A stretch of 64,000 bases of DNA from a virus. A program made the translations under genes and the position numbers. A model generated the notes under the pieces. That model saw only the letters and a list, made by a program, of their open reading frames with translations. It was not told where the DNA came from and made no database searches. The stretch lies in IMG/VR virus record IMGVR_UViG_3300046535_001092, positions 1 to 64,000 of that record. The stretch is one strand, 5' to 3'. This document shows positions 7,572 to 16,490 of this stretch, piece after piece (position 1 is the first letter of the stretch; each line of letters starts with the position of its first letter).

Positions 7572-8642
7572 TTATTTGAGGGTCTGCACCTGCTCTGTGA
7601 TGATATCCTCTAGACTACGATTGCCCTTAGACTGCGAGGGGGATGGTCTTGAGGCTGAGGTGGGGGCTGAGGTGGAGGTTGGGGCAGCCTTGAGTTCTGC
7701 AAGGACCTTCTTACGGGTTGCAGTCTCGACTTCCTTGACCTTCTTGTCGAATTCTGCCTGGGCTGAGGCTAGCTTCGGTAGGACTACGCGGCGGTAGGCT
7801 CCTTCTAGAGAGAGGCGTCCGTCATGCTGCAAGGCTCGGACGATGTCGCCTTCGTTCTCGTTGAAGTGGGGCCACCGACGGGCTTCATCGATCTCGGCCT
7901 GGACTTTGGGAATGAGCTGCTGAACCTGCTGATGGGCACGATACTCCTGCTCGATTGGACCGAAACGTTTGTCCACTTCCTGGAGGGTTTCCTGGCGGGC
8001 TTGCATGCGATTCCAGGCGTTGAGGGCCTTGAGTCCGTCCATGGAGTAGACCATGGAGCCATCTGAGAGGCGCTGGTCGGGCTGAGGCATGTCGTCTACG
8101 ACTGGGCCTATGGGCTGCTGTGTCTGGACTACTGGGGGCTGGGCTGCTGCCTGGGATTGTGAGGCGATGGCCTGGAAGATCTCCCGATAGGCTGGGATGG
8201 TTGCTAGCATCTCTAGGAATCGCTGAGGATCGTTGGCTAGAACCTGCTCGAACTGGGCTACCTTTGTTAGTCTACCTTCGTAGTCCTTGACCTTAGCCTC
8301 ATATTGGTCGAGCTGGGGCTTGTAGGTGGACTCGACCTCCTTGGCCTGGCGTTCAACGATCTTCTTGACGCGTGAGTAGGGGATCCTGTTCTCACGGCCT
8401 GGGGAAGACTGGGAGGGGATACCGAACTTCTTGGAGAACTCGTCTTCCTCCTTAGGCTCGGCTGCCTGGGCTACAGGAGAGGCGGCTTCGGGAGCTGGGT
8501 CAGGGGTAGGAGTGTCGGAGAGAGAGGCATCTGGGGCAGCCTCGACGGTTTCAGGGGTATCTGAGGAGGTGTCGTCGGCTGGGGTGACGGCATCTTCAAT
8601 GGAGCCTGTGATGACGTCTTCGAGGTCGATTGGGTCTGACAT
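7572..8642 (-). CDS. capsid scaffolding protein
   Basis: 356 aa, located just before the capsid gene, as scaffolds are. The N-terminal ~80 residues are acidic and Pro/Ala/Thr rich (MSDPIDLEDVITGSIEDAVT). Residues ~100-330 are long charged helices with heptads (VKDYEGRLTKVAQFEQVLAN; ASAQAEFDKKVKEVETATRK), and the end is a Ser/Pro linker plus a short helix. This composition is typical of scaffold proteins; there is no visible protease domain. The capsid-unit promoter lies at its 3' end. Confidence 0.75.
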   Translation of the reverse strand: MSDPIDLEDVITGSIEDAVTPADDTSSDTPETVEAAPDASLSDTPTPDPAPEAASPVAQAAEPKEEDEFSKKFGIPSQSSPGRENRIPYSRVKKIVERQAKEVESTYKPQLDQYEAKVKDYEGRLTKVAQFEQVLANDPQRFLEMLATIPAYREIFQAIASQSQAAAQPPVVQTQQPIGPVVDDMPQPDQRLSDGSMVYSMDGLKALNAWNRMQARQETLQEVDKRFGPIEQEYRAHQQVQQLIPKVQAEIDEARRWPHFNENEGDIVRALQHDGRLSLEGAYRRVVLPKLASAQAEFDKKVKEVETATRKKVLAELKAAPTSTSAPTSASRPSPSQSKGNRSLEDIITEQVQTLK

Positions 8643-8924
8643 TTGGTTTCCTTTTTGACGGGTTGGACCGTCTGGTTACGCTCAGTTGGCGATACGGTTG
8701 AGGTTGATGGGACTGAAGTACCTCAAAATGGAGCTGATGTACATCAAGTCTTAACTGACTTACGTTTACGATATGCAAAATTGTTAATGATTTTAACGAT
8801 TTGCGTGAGTGAGTTAACTCAACCCTAGTGTATGAGTGATTAACTCAAACTCACTAAAGCTACGGACAACCCTTTAGGAGGGTTGTCCTCGCAAAGAGCT
8901 AGTTAAGTAGAAAGTAAACTAGGA
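8643..8924. promoter_or_regulatory. intergenic region with palindromes
   Basis: About 280 gene-free bases between the scaffold start and the HNH promoter. Visible elements are the perfect palindrome TGATGTACATCA (8735-8746), the palindrome TGAGTTAACTCA (8810-8821), and a partial copy TGATTAACTCA just after it. The 15-mer 8807-8821 recurs exactly at 45111-45125. These look like protein-binding sites; I saw no gene here. Confidence 0.5.
8864..8888. terminator. 10-bp hairpin, weak terminator candidate
   Basis: GGACAACCCT pairs perfectly with AGGGTTGTCC around a 5-nt loop. Neither side has a strong T-run, so it may act as a transcript-stabilising hairpin between the minus-strand virion genes and the opposing HNH gene. 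Confidence 0.45.
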
Positions 8925-8953
8925 TTGACTTACGTAGAAATCTATGGTATGAT
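8925..8953 (+). promoter_or_regulatory. promoter of the HNH gene
   Basis: TTGACT (8925-8930), 17-bp spacer, TATGAT (8948-8953), with TG in the extended -10 position. An AAGGAG site and the HNH start codon follow. Confidence 0.8.
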
Positions 8954-8975
8954 CCTTTCTTTTTAAGGAGTTTAT

Positions 8976-9392
8976 ATGACCGAAGCTAAGAAACTATGTA
9001 TTAAGTGTGAGCTACGAGAAGTAATGATGGACTATGTGAGACAGAAGCCTGGAGTATATTGCCATAAGTGTCAAGATGAGATATACCGGGAAGAGTACAA
9101 AAGAAATAGACCAGGGCGATTAGTTAAGTTGAGAAATAAGAGCAAGGAGAATAAAGCTTTTATTCGGGAATTAAAGACTAATGCAGGATGTATGGACTGC
9201 GGAGAATGCTATCCTTTTTATGTTATGGAGTTTCATCATCTTAATCCGCAATTCAAAACTAAATCTATTTCACAAATGATGGGGTATACACGAGAGACAC
9301 TCCTAAAAGAAATTAGTAAATGTGTATTACTATGCTCTAACTGTCATAGGATTAGATCCTACAGTGAAGGTTATGATGATAGTGTAGATTAG
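8976..9392 (+). CDS. HNH homing-type endonuclease
   Basis: 138 aa with ATG after AAGGAG. It has a zinc-knuckle HNH layout: N-terminal CIKCELRE and YCHKC pairs, a basic linker, then CMDCGE, EFHHLNP (the His pair of the metal-finger active site) and CSNCHR. Such stand-alone enzymes nick or cut DNA and spread as selfish genes. It is inserted against the direction of the virion operon, carries its own promoter, and is more AT-rich than its neighbours, all signs of invasion. The 3' end overlaps the next gene by 4 bp on the other strand. Confidence 0.88.
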   Translation: MTEAKKLCIKCELREVMMDYVRQKPGVYCHKCQDEIYREEYKRNRPGRLVKLRNKSKENKAFIRELKTNAGCMDCGECYPFYVMEFHHLNPQFKTKSISQMMGYTRETLLKEISKCVLLCSNCHRIRSYSEGYDDSVD

Positions 9393-9721
9393 TTAATGGA
9401 GCCGGTGGCCTTGGCGATAATCTGGGTCCATTCGGCACGTTGTTCGGGGGATAGTTCGGTGACTTGCTTGACACGATGGGAGATGGTGAGGACGTGAGCA
9501 CGTTGGACGAAGATCTCCTCGCCTTGTAATAGGATGTCGGGGTTAGCAGGTGATGGCTTGGAGACTAGGGTGATGGTGATTTGGGTACCACCGAAGACGA
9601 TGGAGTCTCCGGCATCATGGTCGATGGAGACTGGGAGGAGATAGCCGTTCTCAAAGAGGAAGTCGTAGTCGTCAATGAGGTGGGTGGGGAGGTCTCCAGT
9701 TGTGATGAACATCTCAGACAT
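9389..9721 (-). CDS. hypothetical protein of the virion operon
   Basis: 110 aa, overlapping the HU-like gene by 8 bp. It is acidic, with a beta-rich middle (SIVFGGTQITITLVSKPS) and a helical end with TELSPEQRAEWTQIIAKAT. No family recognised. Confidence 0.6.
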   Translation of the reverse strand: MSEMFITTGDLPTHLIDDYDFLFENGYLLPVSIDHDAGDSIVFGGTQITITLVSKPSPANPDILLQGEEIFVQRAHVLTISHRVKQVTELSPEQRAEWTQIIAKATGSIN

Positions 9722-10094
9722 TCTCTTTGTCCTTCTCTCGGATGTATTCGTAGCACTTGTAGGCGTAGGTGGGATTGAGGGGGGTGAACTCGTCGGCCTT
9801 GCCTAGGTAGGCGTCGTTGACTAGGTAGTTGACGTAGGTGCCTGGTTTGAACTTAACCTTCTTTCGCCTGGGAACCTTGATAACCTTAGGCATGAGAGGG
9901 GTATGAATTTTAACGGCCTTGTAGGTGACGAGGGAGAAGGTTCCGAAGCCCTTGATTTGGACATAGTCCCCACGCCTGAGGGCTTTGATCATGGCCTGGC
10001 CTATGATGTACATGATCTTGCGGACTTCGTGGTCGGATAGGCCAGTGAGGGCTGAGATCTCTGAGACAAGATTGTAGTTGGCTTTACTTGGCAC
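9714..10094 (-). CDS. HU/IHF-like DNA-binding protein
   Basis: 126 aa. The N-terminal helix pair (LVSEISALTGLSDHEVRKIM) and the motif DYVQIKGFGTFSLV, followed by VPRRKKVKFKPG, match the bacterial histone-like HU fold. That fold normally has about 90 residues. A 30-residue C-terminal extension is extra. HU proteins bend and compact DNA. Lying between the portal/TerL genes and the scaffold, it may coat packaged DNA or act in packaging (inference). Confidence 0.8.
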   Translation of the reverse strand: MPSKANYNLVSEISALTGLSDHEVRKIMYIIGQAMIKALRRGDYVQIKGFGTFSLVTYKAVKIHTPLMPKVIKVPRRKKVKFKPGTYVNYLVNDAYLGKADEFTPLNPTYAYKCYEYIREKDKENV

Positions 10095-10432
10095 TATCTT
10101 CTAGACCTTCTAGATTCTTTCTCCATCTGTCTTTGTTCTACTATACGGGGATTGGGGTTCGGGGTGTCTCCATGGACGGAGTAACCTGTATCATAGGCTA
10201 CTCGTTTGAGTTCTGACTTTGATCGGAATCGTCGGGGGGAGCCGTCAGGGTTGCAAATTCCATGACGGATTTCAATATCGATTTCGTCACCATCAATTTG
10301 TGGGGAGTAGGGTAGCCATAGGTTGTCCAGAGGCTCACCACAAGTGGGACACTGGGGGTGTGGGGTGTAGATGGAGTGGACATAGTCTAGGAATTGGTGG
10401 CCGTTAGAGCAGCCGAGGTCATAAGTTGGCAT
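10094..10432 (-). CDS. FmdB-like zinc-ribbon protein
   Basis: 112 aa, overlapping both neighbours. It begins MPTYDLGCSNGHQF and continues to CPTCGEPLDNLW, the C-x-x-x-H...C-P-x-C-G zinc ribbon of the FmdB family. A basic, Ser/Arg-rich tail ends in SRRSRR. FmdB-like ribbons occur often next to phage portal genes. Function unknown, possibly nucleic-acid binding. Confidence 0.75.
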   Translation of the reverse strand: MPTYDLGCSNGHQFLDYVHSIYTPHPQCPTCGEPLDNLWLPYSPQIDGDEIDIEIRHGICNPDGSPRRFRSKSELKRVAYDTGYSVHGDTPNPNPRIVEQRQMEKESRRSRR

Positions 10433-12609
10433 TACTTCTGGTCTCCTCTACGCTTGTTGATCTTGCCCATGGTTGACCAGGTTGGGTGAGCGTTACCTGG
10501 GGTTGGAGGTGGGGGCGGAGGGTTAGGAGGGATTGGGGTGGACATCGGCGGAGGGGCCTGAGGAAGTGGAGGTGGACCTCCTGGACCCTGCGGAGCGCCT
10601 GGAGGTGGGGGCATGCCAGGAGGTGGGGGTTGTCCAGGCATTCCTGGGGGAGGAGGCATGCCTGGGGTACCTGGTGGGACAGCGGGTGGGGTGACTGCCT
10701 CCTGGATGAGCTTCTTGGCCTGGTCGATGAGTTCCTGCTCGGGAGCCTGGCCTGATTTGATAAGGAAGGCTAGGGCGAGTGGGTTCATCATGTCCTCGAC
10801 TCCGGTGAGACGGAGGGAGATGTTGGGTTCGACTGGAGGCTTTGGAGATGGGGCCTGGATGACGACGGCAGGGTCTAGACCGGATAGGGTGGCAATCTCC
10901 TTGAGGACGGGTTCAAGGTTGATGAAGCCTGACTTGGCTGTGAAGTTGATGAACTGGAGTAGCCGCTGTAGACGCTGATTGGAGTCTAGGAGGACTGTGG
11001 AGTCAGCGAGGACGGAGTAGGCGAGGGTGCGGCAGACTGCAGGATCAAAGCCCTGACCGAATGACTCTGGTGGTTCGTAGAGACAGAGGAGGCCACCTAG
11101 GATCTCGGCGATGGTGACTAGGAACTTGGCTACCTTTGCACGTTCACGGGCAATCTGAGATTTGGGTGAGGGCGAAGCACCTTCTTCTCCAACCTTGGAG
11201 GAGGCTGAGACTTCAGAGGTCTCTTGGTTGTCGGAGAGTTGCCATGCTTCTAGGAGGTCGGTCTTGGCAATCTTGTCGAAGGTGAAGTTTTCTGTGGGCA
11301 TAGCGGCACGAGAGACTTCGGTGATGATCTTGTCGCCTGCTCCTTGGACTGGGATGAAGGCCTGCCAAACTCCGCGCATGAGTCCTTGCATAATAGCGGG
11401 GTCGACTCGGTTGACATCTACGGTGCGGACGGGGAGGGATCTCTGGCGCTGGAGGATCATCTGGGTACGAGCGGCGTTGATCTCGTTGACCTGTGGACGA
11501 CCGATAGCGGTGTCGGATGGGGGGATTGTTTCGTCTGTGAGATAGGCTAGGGTGAGGACGGGGATGGGGAACTTCATTGCCCCGATTAGTTGGCCTGAGT
11601 TTGGGTCAGTCTTCTGTCCCTTCCAGGGTTCGTCGATGACTGGTTCGGTCTTGCCCTGGATGAAGACAAGGTGGTGGATGGAGAAGTAGGACTTCGCAGC
11701 TTCGTCGTACTGGAACTCCTTATAGAAGACCTCATCGAATCCAACCATCTCGTCTGCGATGGTCTTGTCTTTGTCGATGTCGTGGACTAGGCGGTCGAGG
11801 GTGTTACGTTCCTCACCTAGGATAGCATCTCTGTCTGAGTCTTTGAGCTTGAACCTTTGAACGGCCTGTGCCCAGGTGATTCTACCTGAGCGTCCGATCC
11901 ATGGGGCCTGCTGGAAGTCTGAGCCTGTGAAGTTGATAGGCCAGAGGAGATCGGCAGGGGAGATTCTAGAGATAGTGTAGCGGTGATCGAGGATGCGGGG
12001 GATGGTGGTGGTAGGGATGGGGGAGCCGTCAGGCATAGTGGTGGGAGGGATACCATCTGGGCCTGCTGCGAGGGTGGAGGGATCGAGGACGGGCATCTCT
12101 ACGTCTTCGGTGATGGCTTCGTGGGCGATAAGGACAGCACCTATGCCCGAGGCGTTGATGACATCGGGGAGAACTTCATCTGTGGCTGCTTCTATGCCTG
12201 CGACGACTAGGGTATCGTTGAGGCGTTGTTCGAAGGAATGCAGCCATGGGCCTGCATCTAAGGTTTGTGGTGGGTGATTGACATGGACTACAGGGACCTG
12301 GGAGAAGAGGGCTGCAACCTTAGCCTTCGTGAGTGACCAATCTAGGTTGACTACGACTCGGTCTTCGTCGGTCTGGGACTGGAAAGGTTTGCCTCTGCGG
12401 TAGTCGATGTTGATGGTCCAGTTCTGAATAAGCTTCCTGCGATATTGTTTGCAGGCGTCGATCCTAGTCATGAACTCTGACCATAGCTTCTTCTTAGCTG
12501 GGTCTACATCGGCAGACTTCTCGGCTGTAGGAGCGGTGGGGTTTTTCTGTGGGCCTGGGACGGATTCGTCTGAGGTTTGGGTTAGGTTAGTTCCGAAGTC
12601 TGATGGCAT
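10432..12609 (-). CDS. portal protein
   Basis: 725 aa, directly downstream of TerL. Residues ~40-560 carry the wing/stem/clip-type helical and beta layout (DACKQYRRKLIQNWTINIDY near the start; NEINAARTQMILQRQ near the middle). The C-terminal ~90 residues are a Pro/Gly low-complexity tail of repeated PPGMP-type units, and the coding DNA there is correspondingly G-rich. The size fits podovirus-type portals. It forms the dodecameric DNA channel at the head vertex. The portal call rests mainly on position, length and architecture. Confidence 0.8.
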   Translation of the reverse strand: MPSDFGTNLTQTSDESVPGPQKNPTAPTAEKSADVDPAKKKLWSEFMTRIDACKQYRRKLIQNWTINIDYRRGKPFQSQTDEDRVVVNLDWSLTKAKVAALFSQVPVVHVNHPPQTLDAGPWLHSFEQRLNDTLVVAGIEAATDEVLPDVINASGIGAVLIAHEAITEDVEMPVLDPSTLAAGPDGIPPTTMPDGSPIPTTTIPRILDHRYTISRISPADLLWPINFTGSDFQQAPWIGRSGRITWAQAVQRFKLKDSDRDAILGEERNTLDRLVHDIDKDKTIADEMVGFDEVFYKEFQYDEAAKSYFSIHHLVFIQGKTEPVIDEPWKGQKTDPNSGQLIGAMKFPIPVLTLAYLTDETIPPSDTAIGRPQVNEINAARTQMILQRQRSLPVRTVDVNRVDPAIMQGLMRGVWQAFIPVQGAGDKIITEVSRAAMPTENFTFDKIAKTDLLEAWQLSDNQETSEVSASSKVGEEGASPSPKSQIARERAKVAKFLVTIAEILGGLLCLYEPPESFGQGFDPAVCRTLAYSVLADSTVLLDSNQRLQRLLQFINFTAKSGFINLEPVLKEIATLSGLDPAVVIQAPSPKPPVEPNISLRLTGVEDMMNPLALAFLIKSGQAPEQELIDQAKKLIQEAVTPPAVPPGTPGMPPPPGMPGQPPPPGMPPPPGAPQGPGGPPPLPQAPPPMSTPIPPNPPPPPPTPGNAHPTWSTMGKINKRRGDQK

Positions 12610-12633
12610 GATGTCCTATAATATGAAGGGAGG

Positions 12634-14055
12634 TTACTTGACGCTCTCACTGCCGAGAGTAAACTTCTGTCCACGCTTCTCTCTCATCCAGGGACGCATA
12701 GGTGAGCCACCTGAGCCTGGGCCACGACGTTCCATGGAGGATGAGGAGATGAGGAAGTAGGCGAGGGCTACGACTGCATGGTCTTCCTTGTGATCTGCCA
12801 TAGCAAGGGGACGCTTGGGATTGTAGCGCATCTGTGGGATGGTCTTGACGAGGTAGGGACAGCCGTCACGACCGTGGTTGTAGATTTGTAGGCGGGGGAG
12901 ACTATCACCAGCTTCTTCGGCCAAGGCAGTGTGGACGGCAGCGGCGAACATCTCCCTATCGTTAATGGACTTTTCCATGGGAATTCCACAGGCTTCGTAC
13001 ATATCCTTGATAGTACGGATATCAGCGGTGGTATTGATGTCCATTGTGGGGTCACAGTAGGTAATAGCGACTCGTTTGACCCCGAGTTGGTGGTCGATTT
13101 CCTTGATTTCCTCTGCAATCTCTGAGGCAACCTTCTTATACCAGAGCTTTTCGTGAAAGACGATGTAACGGTTGCCGAGATGGGCGATCCAGAGGCAGAT
13201 TGTGGGGTCGGGGAACCATCCAGCATCGATTGCACGGTAGACAGTGGCATGTTTGAGGAGGGTTTCTAGGTCAATGTCGGGGATTACGTGGTAGGGTTTG
13301 CCCATGTTGGTGGGATGGAAGTCAAAGAGGGCATTCTCGAGGACGAATTCTCCATCTACCCAGGCCTTACGGACGTGTGCAGCGAGACCAGCGAACCTCT
13401 TGCGGTATTGGACAGCATCGATGGCGAGGTTATCCTCAAGGTTTGCGTGGATGGCGTACCAATCCTCAGGATTGTAGTCCATATCCTCTTCAGGATCGAC
13501 GTCTTTGGCTACGAAGTACTGGAGGACTTGGGATGCAGAGGGTCCGAGGGGGTTAGTAGCCGCCCTAACCATTGCAGTAAGGCCAGATCCCTTGGTGACT
13601 CGCACCGAAGCTGCAAGTTTAGTGAACATATCCCACTCGAAGGTGGAGAGTTCGTCGAATCCCATCCAGGCGAATTCAGTTGATAGGAGATTGAGGACAT
13701 CGGCGTCTGATTGACAATGAGAGAACCAGCCAGTAGAACCATTAGGATACCTTGCAATGTGTTTGGTGGAGTTATAGGTACCACCGATTGCCTTCATCTC
13801 TCTGGGAACGTGGATGAGGTGGGACTTTTCTAGCTCAGGGAAGGTACGACGGAGGATGAGGTAGCGGAATCCTGGGTGGGAAAGCGCACGCATGTGGGCA
13901 TCCCATCGGAGGGCCTCGCTTTTGCCTGAACCTCGGCCTCCCCAGAAGAGTACGTTAGGTTCCTGGCGGGAGTGGAACTCTAACTGCTTGGGGAATGGAG
14001 TGTAGAGGATCTTCTCAACTCCTAGGTCGTCAGTGATTATGATGGAGTTACTCAT
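12634..14055 (-). CDS. terL: terminase large subunit
   Basis: 473 aa from the ATG at 14055 with GGAG upstream (an ATG five codons earlier overlaps the previous gene further). The ATPase has Walker A GGRGSGKS at residues 39-46 and a Walker B-like hydrophobic strand ending in MGFDELS (~135-145). The RNase H-like nuclease shows the acidic motifs RAIDAGW, ITYCDPTMD and a late ADHKEDHAVVA. It drives DNA into the prohead and cuts the concatemer. It overlaps the candidate small subunit by 8 bp. Confidence 0.93.
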   Translation of the reverse strand: MSNSIIITDDLGVEKILYTPFPKQLEFHSRQEPNVLFWGGRGSGKSEALRWDAHMRALSHPGFRYLILRRTFPELEKSHLIHVPREMKAIGGTYNSTKHIARYPNGSTGWFSHCQSDADVLNLLSTEFAWMGFDELSTFEWDMFTKLAASVRVTKGSGLTAMVRAATNPLGPSASQVLQYFVAKDVDPEEDMDYNPEDWYAIHANLEDNLAIDAVQYRKRFAGLAAHVRKAWVDGEFVLENALFDFHPTNMGKPYHVIPDIDLETLLKHATVYRAIDAGWFPDPTICLWIAHLGNRYIVFHEKLWYKKVASEIAEEIKEIDHQLGVKRVAITYCDPTMDINTTADIRTIKDMYEACGIPMEKSINDREMFAAAVHTALAEEAGDSLPRLQIYNHGRDGCPYLVKTIPQMRYNPKRPLAMADHKEDHAVVALAYFLISSSSMERRGPGSGGSPMRPWMREKRGQKFTLGSESVK

Positions 14056-14401
14056 CTTCCTTCTCCACATCTATCACATTAACTGCTGGTAGCTCCTTAG
14101 GCTTCTCTATGCCACCGATCTTGAAACCAATATTGATGGATGGACCGATTCTATTCTGGTCTACCTGCTTAGGTTTGTCGACTGAGATGTCTACCATGGT
14201 CACCCCATCCTCATTAGGCATGTGTTCTATGAGAAAGGAGGTAGCCTTATTAGCTGTCTCATGATCCTTATTAGCCATAGCTGCCCGAGCATTCTCCATA
14301 TGGAGTTCGAACACCTCCATAGCTCTCTCCATGATGGCCTCTCTAGCCTCCCTAACCTTGGAGAAGAAAGGATTCTTAATAGGTTCCTTATGGATAGCCA
14401 T
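14048..14401 (-). CDS. candidate terminase small subunit
   Basis: 117 aa, immediately upstream of terL with a short overlap, the normal place for terS. It is helical and charged (KVREAREAIMERAMEVFELH; ENARAAMANKDHETANKA), with an acidic tail. I do not see a clear helix-turn-helix, so the assignment is by position only. Confidence 0.5.
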   Translation of the reverse strand: MAIHKEPIKNPFFSKVREAREAIMERAMEVFELHMENARAAMANKDHETANKATSFLIEHMPNEDGVTMVDISVDKPKQVDQNRIGPSINIGFKIGGIEKPKELPAVNVIDVEKEDE

Positions 14402-14529
14402 TACTTCTTACCTTCCTGGTCACTCATAGCGGGCTTCTTTGGGCCTGATGCATGCACTTGAGGTTTCCTTAGGGAGATAGCAAGCTTGTCTAATTGGGAT
14501 TTAAAAAATTCTAAAAGGAGGTCAGACAT
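14401..14529 (-). CDS. small first gene of the virion operon
   Basis: 42 aa starting MSDLLLEFFKSQLDKLA, a short amphipathic helix followed by a basic Lys/Pro tail. The open frame runs upstream to 14625, but that part lies in the promoter, so the inner ATG is chosen. No clear Shine-Dalgarno site is present. Confidence 0.45.
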   Translation of the reverse strand: MSDLLLEFFKSQLDKLAISLRKPQVHASGPKKPAMSDQEGKK

Positions 14530-14604
14530 TGGAAAGGGGGTGGGGGGTCGAAGGCGGGCCGAGATTGAGACTGAGAGGAGGGATGTACCTAATTTGTAAT
14601 GCGT

Positions 14605-14633
14605 AGTATAACACAAGCATGCCAATAAGTCAA
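14605..14633 (-). promoter_or_regulatory. promoter of the virion (packaging) operon
   Basis: Minus strand TTGACT (14633-14628), 17-bp spacer, TATACT (14610-14605), with TG in the extended -10 position. The start would be near 14598. Confidence 0.82.
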
Positions 14634-14689
14634 GTCTTATCTACTGTTTAGGGTATAATTAGGTCATTTAGCTATATACTTGGTCCCGC

Positions 14690-15482
14690 CCCGCCCGCCG
14701 AACGGACACAGGCGTACTCCAACGGACACGGGCCGACATAGGCGCACCCTAACGGACACCATATGACACCACCCGCCACGATGTCCGTCTGGCGACCATA
14801 GCCTGCCAGTGTGACTGCCGAGCTAACCCATAGTAGGCGTGAGACTTACGCCGAACGGACTAGCAGCCCGATATGACAGCGCCGACGCCGGCCAATGTGA
14901 CAAGACTGTGAAAACAGGGGGATCTACCTACTTCGGGGTATAGACAGACTATTCAATCCGCCATAGGCTGAGCACTCGGTCGGGCAAGACGGCGGCAAGG
15001 TCGCCAAGGCAAGCCAGCAAGACAAGCGGTTGACAACCGGAGCGCAGAAGGGGCAAGTCGATTACCTTCCGCCAAATACCACGATGGATAGCAGCACGAA
15101 GGGCCGAGAGCCGGACGGATACGGGAGCCTTCTCCTCATCGCCAGCCGCCTCTAAGCGCCTAACTTCCCCCATAGGGACGCCAGACAGATCAGCCTCTTT
15201 TCAGCGTCTAGGGCCAACGACGACGCCATGCACCGCGCACCGACTGTGACAACCGACCGACTAGCTAGCGGCGGGAACCCTACAGCGGACACGGCAAGCG
15301 GCCTCTAACATCGCCCTAGCCTGCAACAACGCGCAACTCTACCCAGTGGCCTACCCTATCGGGCTAAGTTCACTAACGCGGAATATGCCGATGCCGGATA
15401 CCACGCTCCGGCCTTTCGTCCTGCTACCCATCCCCATGTAAGCGCCTCATAGGGCCGTCTAAGGTTCGACCTGGAGCAACCA
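14690..15482. other. GC-rich gene-free region, candidate origin or island edge
   Basis: Nearly 800 bases far richer in G+C than either flank. I see no open frame with a credible ribosome site; minus-strand frames such as 14949-15173 look like composition shadows. It contains AACGGACAC direct repeats and related GCGGACACGG and GACACC words. It lies between divergent transcription units, a usual place for an origin or a control locus, but no AT-rich unwinding element or known origin motif is visible. Confidence 0.45.
14701..14759 (+). repeat. iteron-like direct repeats
   Basis: AACGGACAC occurs exactly at 14701-14709, 14721-14729 and 14751-14759, spaced by 20 and 30 bp (whole helical turns). 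Copies two and three are each preceded by a similar GGCGyAC word. This suggests a protein that binds on one face of the helix. Confidence 0.6.
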
Positions 15483-15716
15483 ATGGACCGAACCAAGACG
15501 TTAAGCAGCCTGCCCCCTGCCGAACTTCCCATGCAGCTAGACAGCGCCTCACACAACATTGACGAATATCTACACAGCACACCGAAAGCCGGACAAACCA
15601 TCGGAGAGATCGTCCGCATGGCACAACCGGCAATCGTCGCCTTGCAGATCCTTCGCGGCGAACTGGACGTAACCGACGCACGGATCACCCTAGAACGCGC
15701 AGAGAGACAACAGTAA
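15483..15716 (+). CDS. hypothetical protein of the GC-rich island
   Basis: 77 aa with ATG preceded by CTGGAG. It is a helical, acidic/amphipathic protein (GQTIGEIVRMAQPAIVALQI; then LDVTDARITLERAERQ). Codon use is GC-ending, unlike the AT-rich early genes. Not recognised. It is followed by the promoter of the next island gene. Confidence 0.6.
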   Translation: MDRTKTLSSLPPAELPMQLDSASHNIDEYLHSTPKAGQTIGEIVRMAQPAIVALQILRGELDVTDARITLERAERQQ

Positions 15717-15777
15717 ACACTTGAGATCCTTAGACGGTCGTATCAGTCGCTTACATGGACATAACATGAGACCCCGG

Positions 15778-15807
15778 TTGACACGCCAGCCGGGACGGAG
15801 CTACAGT
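15778..15807 (+). promoter_or_regulatory. promoter of island gene 15893-16426
   Basis: TTGACA (15778-15783), 18-bp spacer, TACAGT (15802-15807), about 85 bp upstream of the ATG. Confidence 0.55.
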
Positions 15808-15892
15808 CCGCAAGTCGGCCACGGCATCCCGCCGAGCCGAGCGCAACCGAGCCGGGACCACGGACCCCGGCACTTGATAGGAGTTAGTTATT

Positions 15893-16426
15893 ATGGCTGG
15901 AGAAGTAGCGCGACAGATGGCCGCGACCCCCTTGCAGAAGGACGAAGCCGCCAAGCCGGAAGCCAAGACAGAGAAGAATCCGATCTTCGCCTTGCTTGGA
16001 CGCCCGAAGATCGTAGCAGGACCGGGAACCCGCTACGCGCGGACGGAAGGATGGGGCAAGGACAAGAAACCCCACCGGGACGGCGGAACCAACGAGACAA
16101 TCGCTTTCGCCGTGTTCACGCCGTTTAAGGGCTTGGAATTGCCCCTTGTCGCCACGGTCTACTGCGAACGCTTCACCGCAACTGTTACCGAAGGCGGGAA
16201 AACGGTTGTCAAGAATCGTCGCAAGCTGAACGTGTCGATTCCGTTCCTGAAGCCTGAGAAGCGCGACGGGGACGGCAACAAGGCAGCGGCGCTGGCAAAG
16301 GCGGAAATCGAAACCATGTTCCGCAACTGGGAAAAGACCACGGACCCCACCGAACGCGCCAAGGGGACCGCATCCAGCTCCGACGCCGGAGAGGATGACC
16401 CCGACGCGCCGACCGCAACCGAGTAA
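15893..16426 (+). CDS. unrecognised protein of the GC-rich island
   Basis: 177 aa with an AGGAG site upstream. Residues ~28-150 form a compact domain with alternating strands (ETIAFAVFTPFKGLELPLVA, then ATVTEGGKTVVKNRRKLNVS) and a helix (AALAKAEIETMFRNW). The C-terminal 30 residues are an acidic disordered tail (SSSDAGEDDPDAPTATE), as in ssDNA-binding proteins. A ssDNA-binding or replication role is possible, but no motif proves it. It has its own promoter and a strong terminator and so is expressed independently. Confidence 0.65.
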   Translation: MAGEVARQMAATPLQKDEAAKPEAKTEKNPIFALLGRPKIVAGPGTRYARTEGWGKDKKPHRDGGTNETIAFAVFTPFKGLELPLVATVYCERFTATVTEGGKTVVKNRRKLNVSIPFLKPEKRDGDGNKAAALAKAEIETMFRNWEKTTDPTERAKGTASSSDAGEDDPDAPTATE

Positions 16427-16450
16427 CACTCTCACACCTACCTCACCAAA

Positions 16451-16487
16451 GGCTCTATAAGGATTCGTCCTTATAGGGCCTTTTCCT
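16451..16487 (+). terminator. strong rho-independent terminator
   Basis: CTATAAGGA-TTCG-TCCTTATAG forms a perfect 9-bp stem with a UUCG loop, extended by GGC/GCC, and is followed by TTTTCCTATTT. Confidence 0.9.
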
Positions 16488-16490
16488 ATT

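Noticed and set aside
14949-15173. Minus-strand 74-aa open frame in the GC-rich island
   Set aside because: No ribosome site, composition typical of a chance open frame in GC-rich DNA; 15356-15688 on the minus strand likewise mirrors the plus-strand gene.
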